DNA of 64,000 nucleotides from positions 282,651 through 346,650 of the forward strand of contig VUYV01000298.1 in NCBI GenBank assembly GCA_008711295.1. The letters run 5' to 3'. This document shows, in pieces, positions 63,604 through 64,000 of the stretch. This DNA is from Anarhynchus alexandrinus. Lineage: Eukaryota > Chordata > Aves > Charadriiformes > Charadriidae. A model generated the notes under the pieces. That model was given only the letters and a program-made list of their open reading frames with translations, searched no databases and had not been told where the DNA came from. The position numbers and the translations under genes are program-made. Position 1 is the first letter of the stretch. Each line of letters begins with the position of its first letter.

Positions 63604-64000
63604 CCTTTAATATAAACCACATACTTATAAAGAACCCATGGATAAGGCATTGTAACAAAACACATACGGCTGCGATTCTGTGATACATTCAAGGATGTGT
63701 ATTCCCAGTAGCAGTGGTCAGCACACCACAAAAATTACAGCTGCTGACAACTTCTAATAAATTTTGCCTGTGTAGAAAATACAATGATGTACATATACCT
63801 GAACATGCATGTAACAGTGGCTGGATTCAGGAATCAAACACAAGGGCACAAACCCATTACTGTGCTCTCAGACTTACACCGCGCTCGGCCTCTCCTGCTT
63901 TCAGGGACCTCTTTGGGAACTAGACTAGTCAAAAGCTACCTACAAGCAGCCATCGGGACCTTTCAGTATTTCTAGCACCAGGGCAGGTAAGACTAAAAAA

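Larger units (their letters stand above)
51852..64000 (-). other. TIAM1 intron 5' of E1 (part, >12 kb)
   Basis: No exon with TIAM1 similarity was found here; the large first coding exon is expected further right. The stretch holds one MIR-like relic (54222-54310), two long overlapping open frames at 53156-53786 with no recognised family, a 17-nt T run at 63587-63603 and a possible DNA-transposon end near 58925. Otherwise it is unique intronic sequence with no feature I can support. Confidence 0.85.

Noticed and set aside
1..64000. Endogenous retrovirus, tRNA, rRNA, snoRNA, miRNA or CRISPR
   Set aside because: No LTR pair, retroviral domain, tRNA cloverleaf, spaced direct-repeat array or known RNA gene was recognised by eye. 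Short structured RNAs could be missed without a covariance search.

Overview
The window is vertebrate nuclear DNA, almost certainly from a bird. It contains one multi-exon gene on the minus strand with consensus GT-AG introns, and three CR1 LINE tails with the avian-type 3' end (a tract containing ATTCTATG octamers). It also has a few very old MIR-like fragments, low repeat density and one ambiguous base (N at 4802), which points to a draft assembly. No bacterial, plasmid, phage or CRISPR features are present. The species cannot be fixed from this sequence alone.

The gene is TIAM1, a Rac-specific guanine nucleotide exchange factor. I placed twelve consecutive internal coding exons, read right to left: 51404-51851, 48716-48888, 44413-44637, 42767-42952, 40156-40302, 37970-38044, 36744-36914, 30789-30893, 26768-26849, 21508-21594, 17734-17958 and 7903-8006. 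They sum to 2028 nt (676 codons). Every junction is in phase and the joined frame runs through the known domain order: N-terminal linker, PHn domain, coiled coil, Ex extension, basic linker, Ras-binding domain, PDZ domain and acidic linker. The large first coding exon (start codon, myristoylation region) must lie beyond 64000. The catalytic DH-PH exons must lie to the left of position 1. No exon appears to be missing inside the mapped block.

The remaining 97% is intronic. Right to left: 51852-64000 is part of a >12 kb intron with one MIR-like relic and two long overlapping open frames that I do not believe are coding. 36700-51403 is the exon-dense part with two CR1 copies, one MIR and small repeats. 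17959-36743 has long AT-rich introns, a G-rich tract, a compound GAT/AAT microsatellite with nested inverted repeats, a TG/TATA microsatellite and a CR1 copy next to an exon. 1-17733 is mostly unannotated intron. Within it, 3149-3760 stands out because its CpG content is near expectation while its surroundings are CpG-depleted.

Nothing in the window looks like an undescribed gene system. The most useful leads are the CpG-rich intronic block 3' of the last mapped exon (a candidate internal promoter or unmethylated element), a probable assembly duplication around the N, and several unusual repeat structures.
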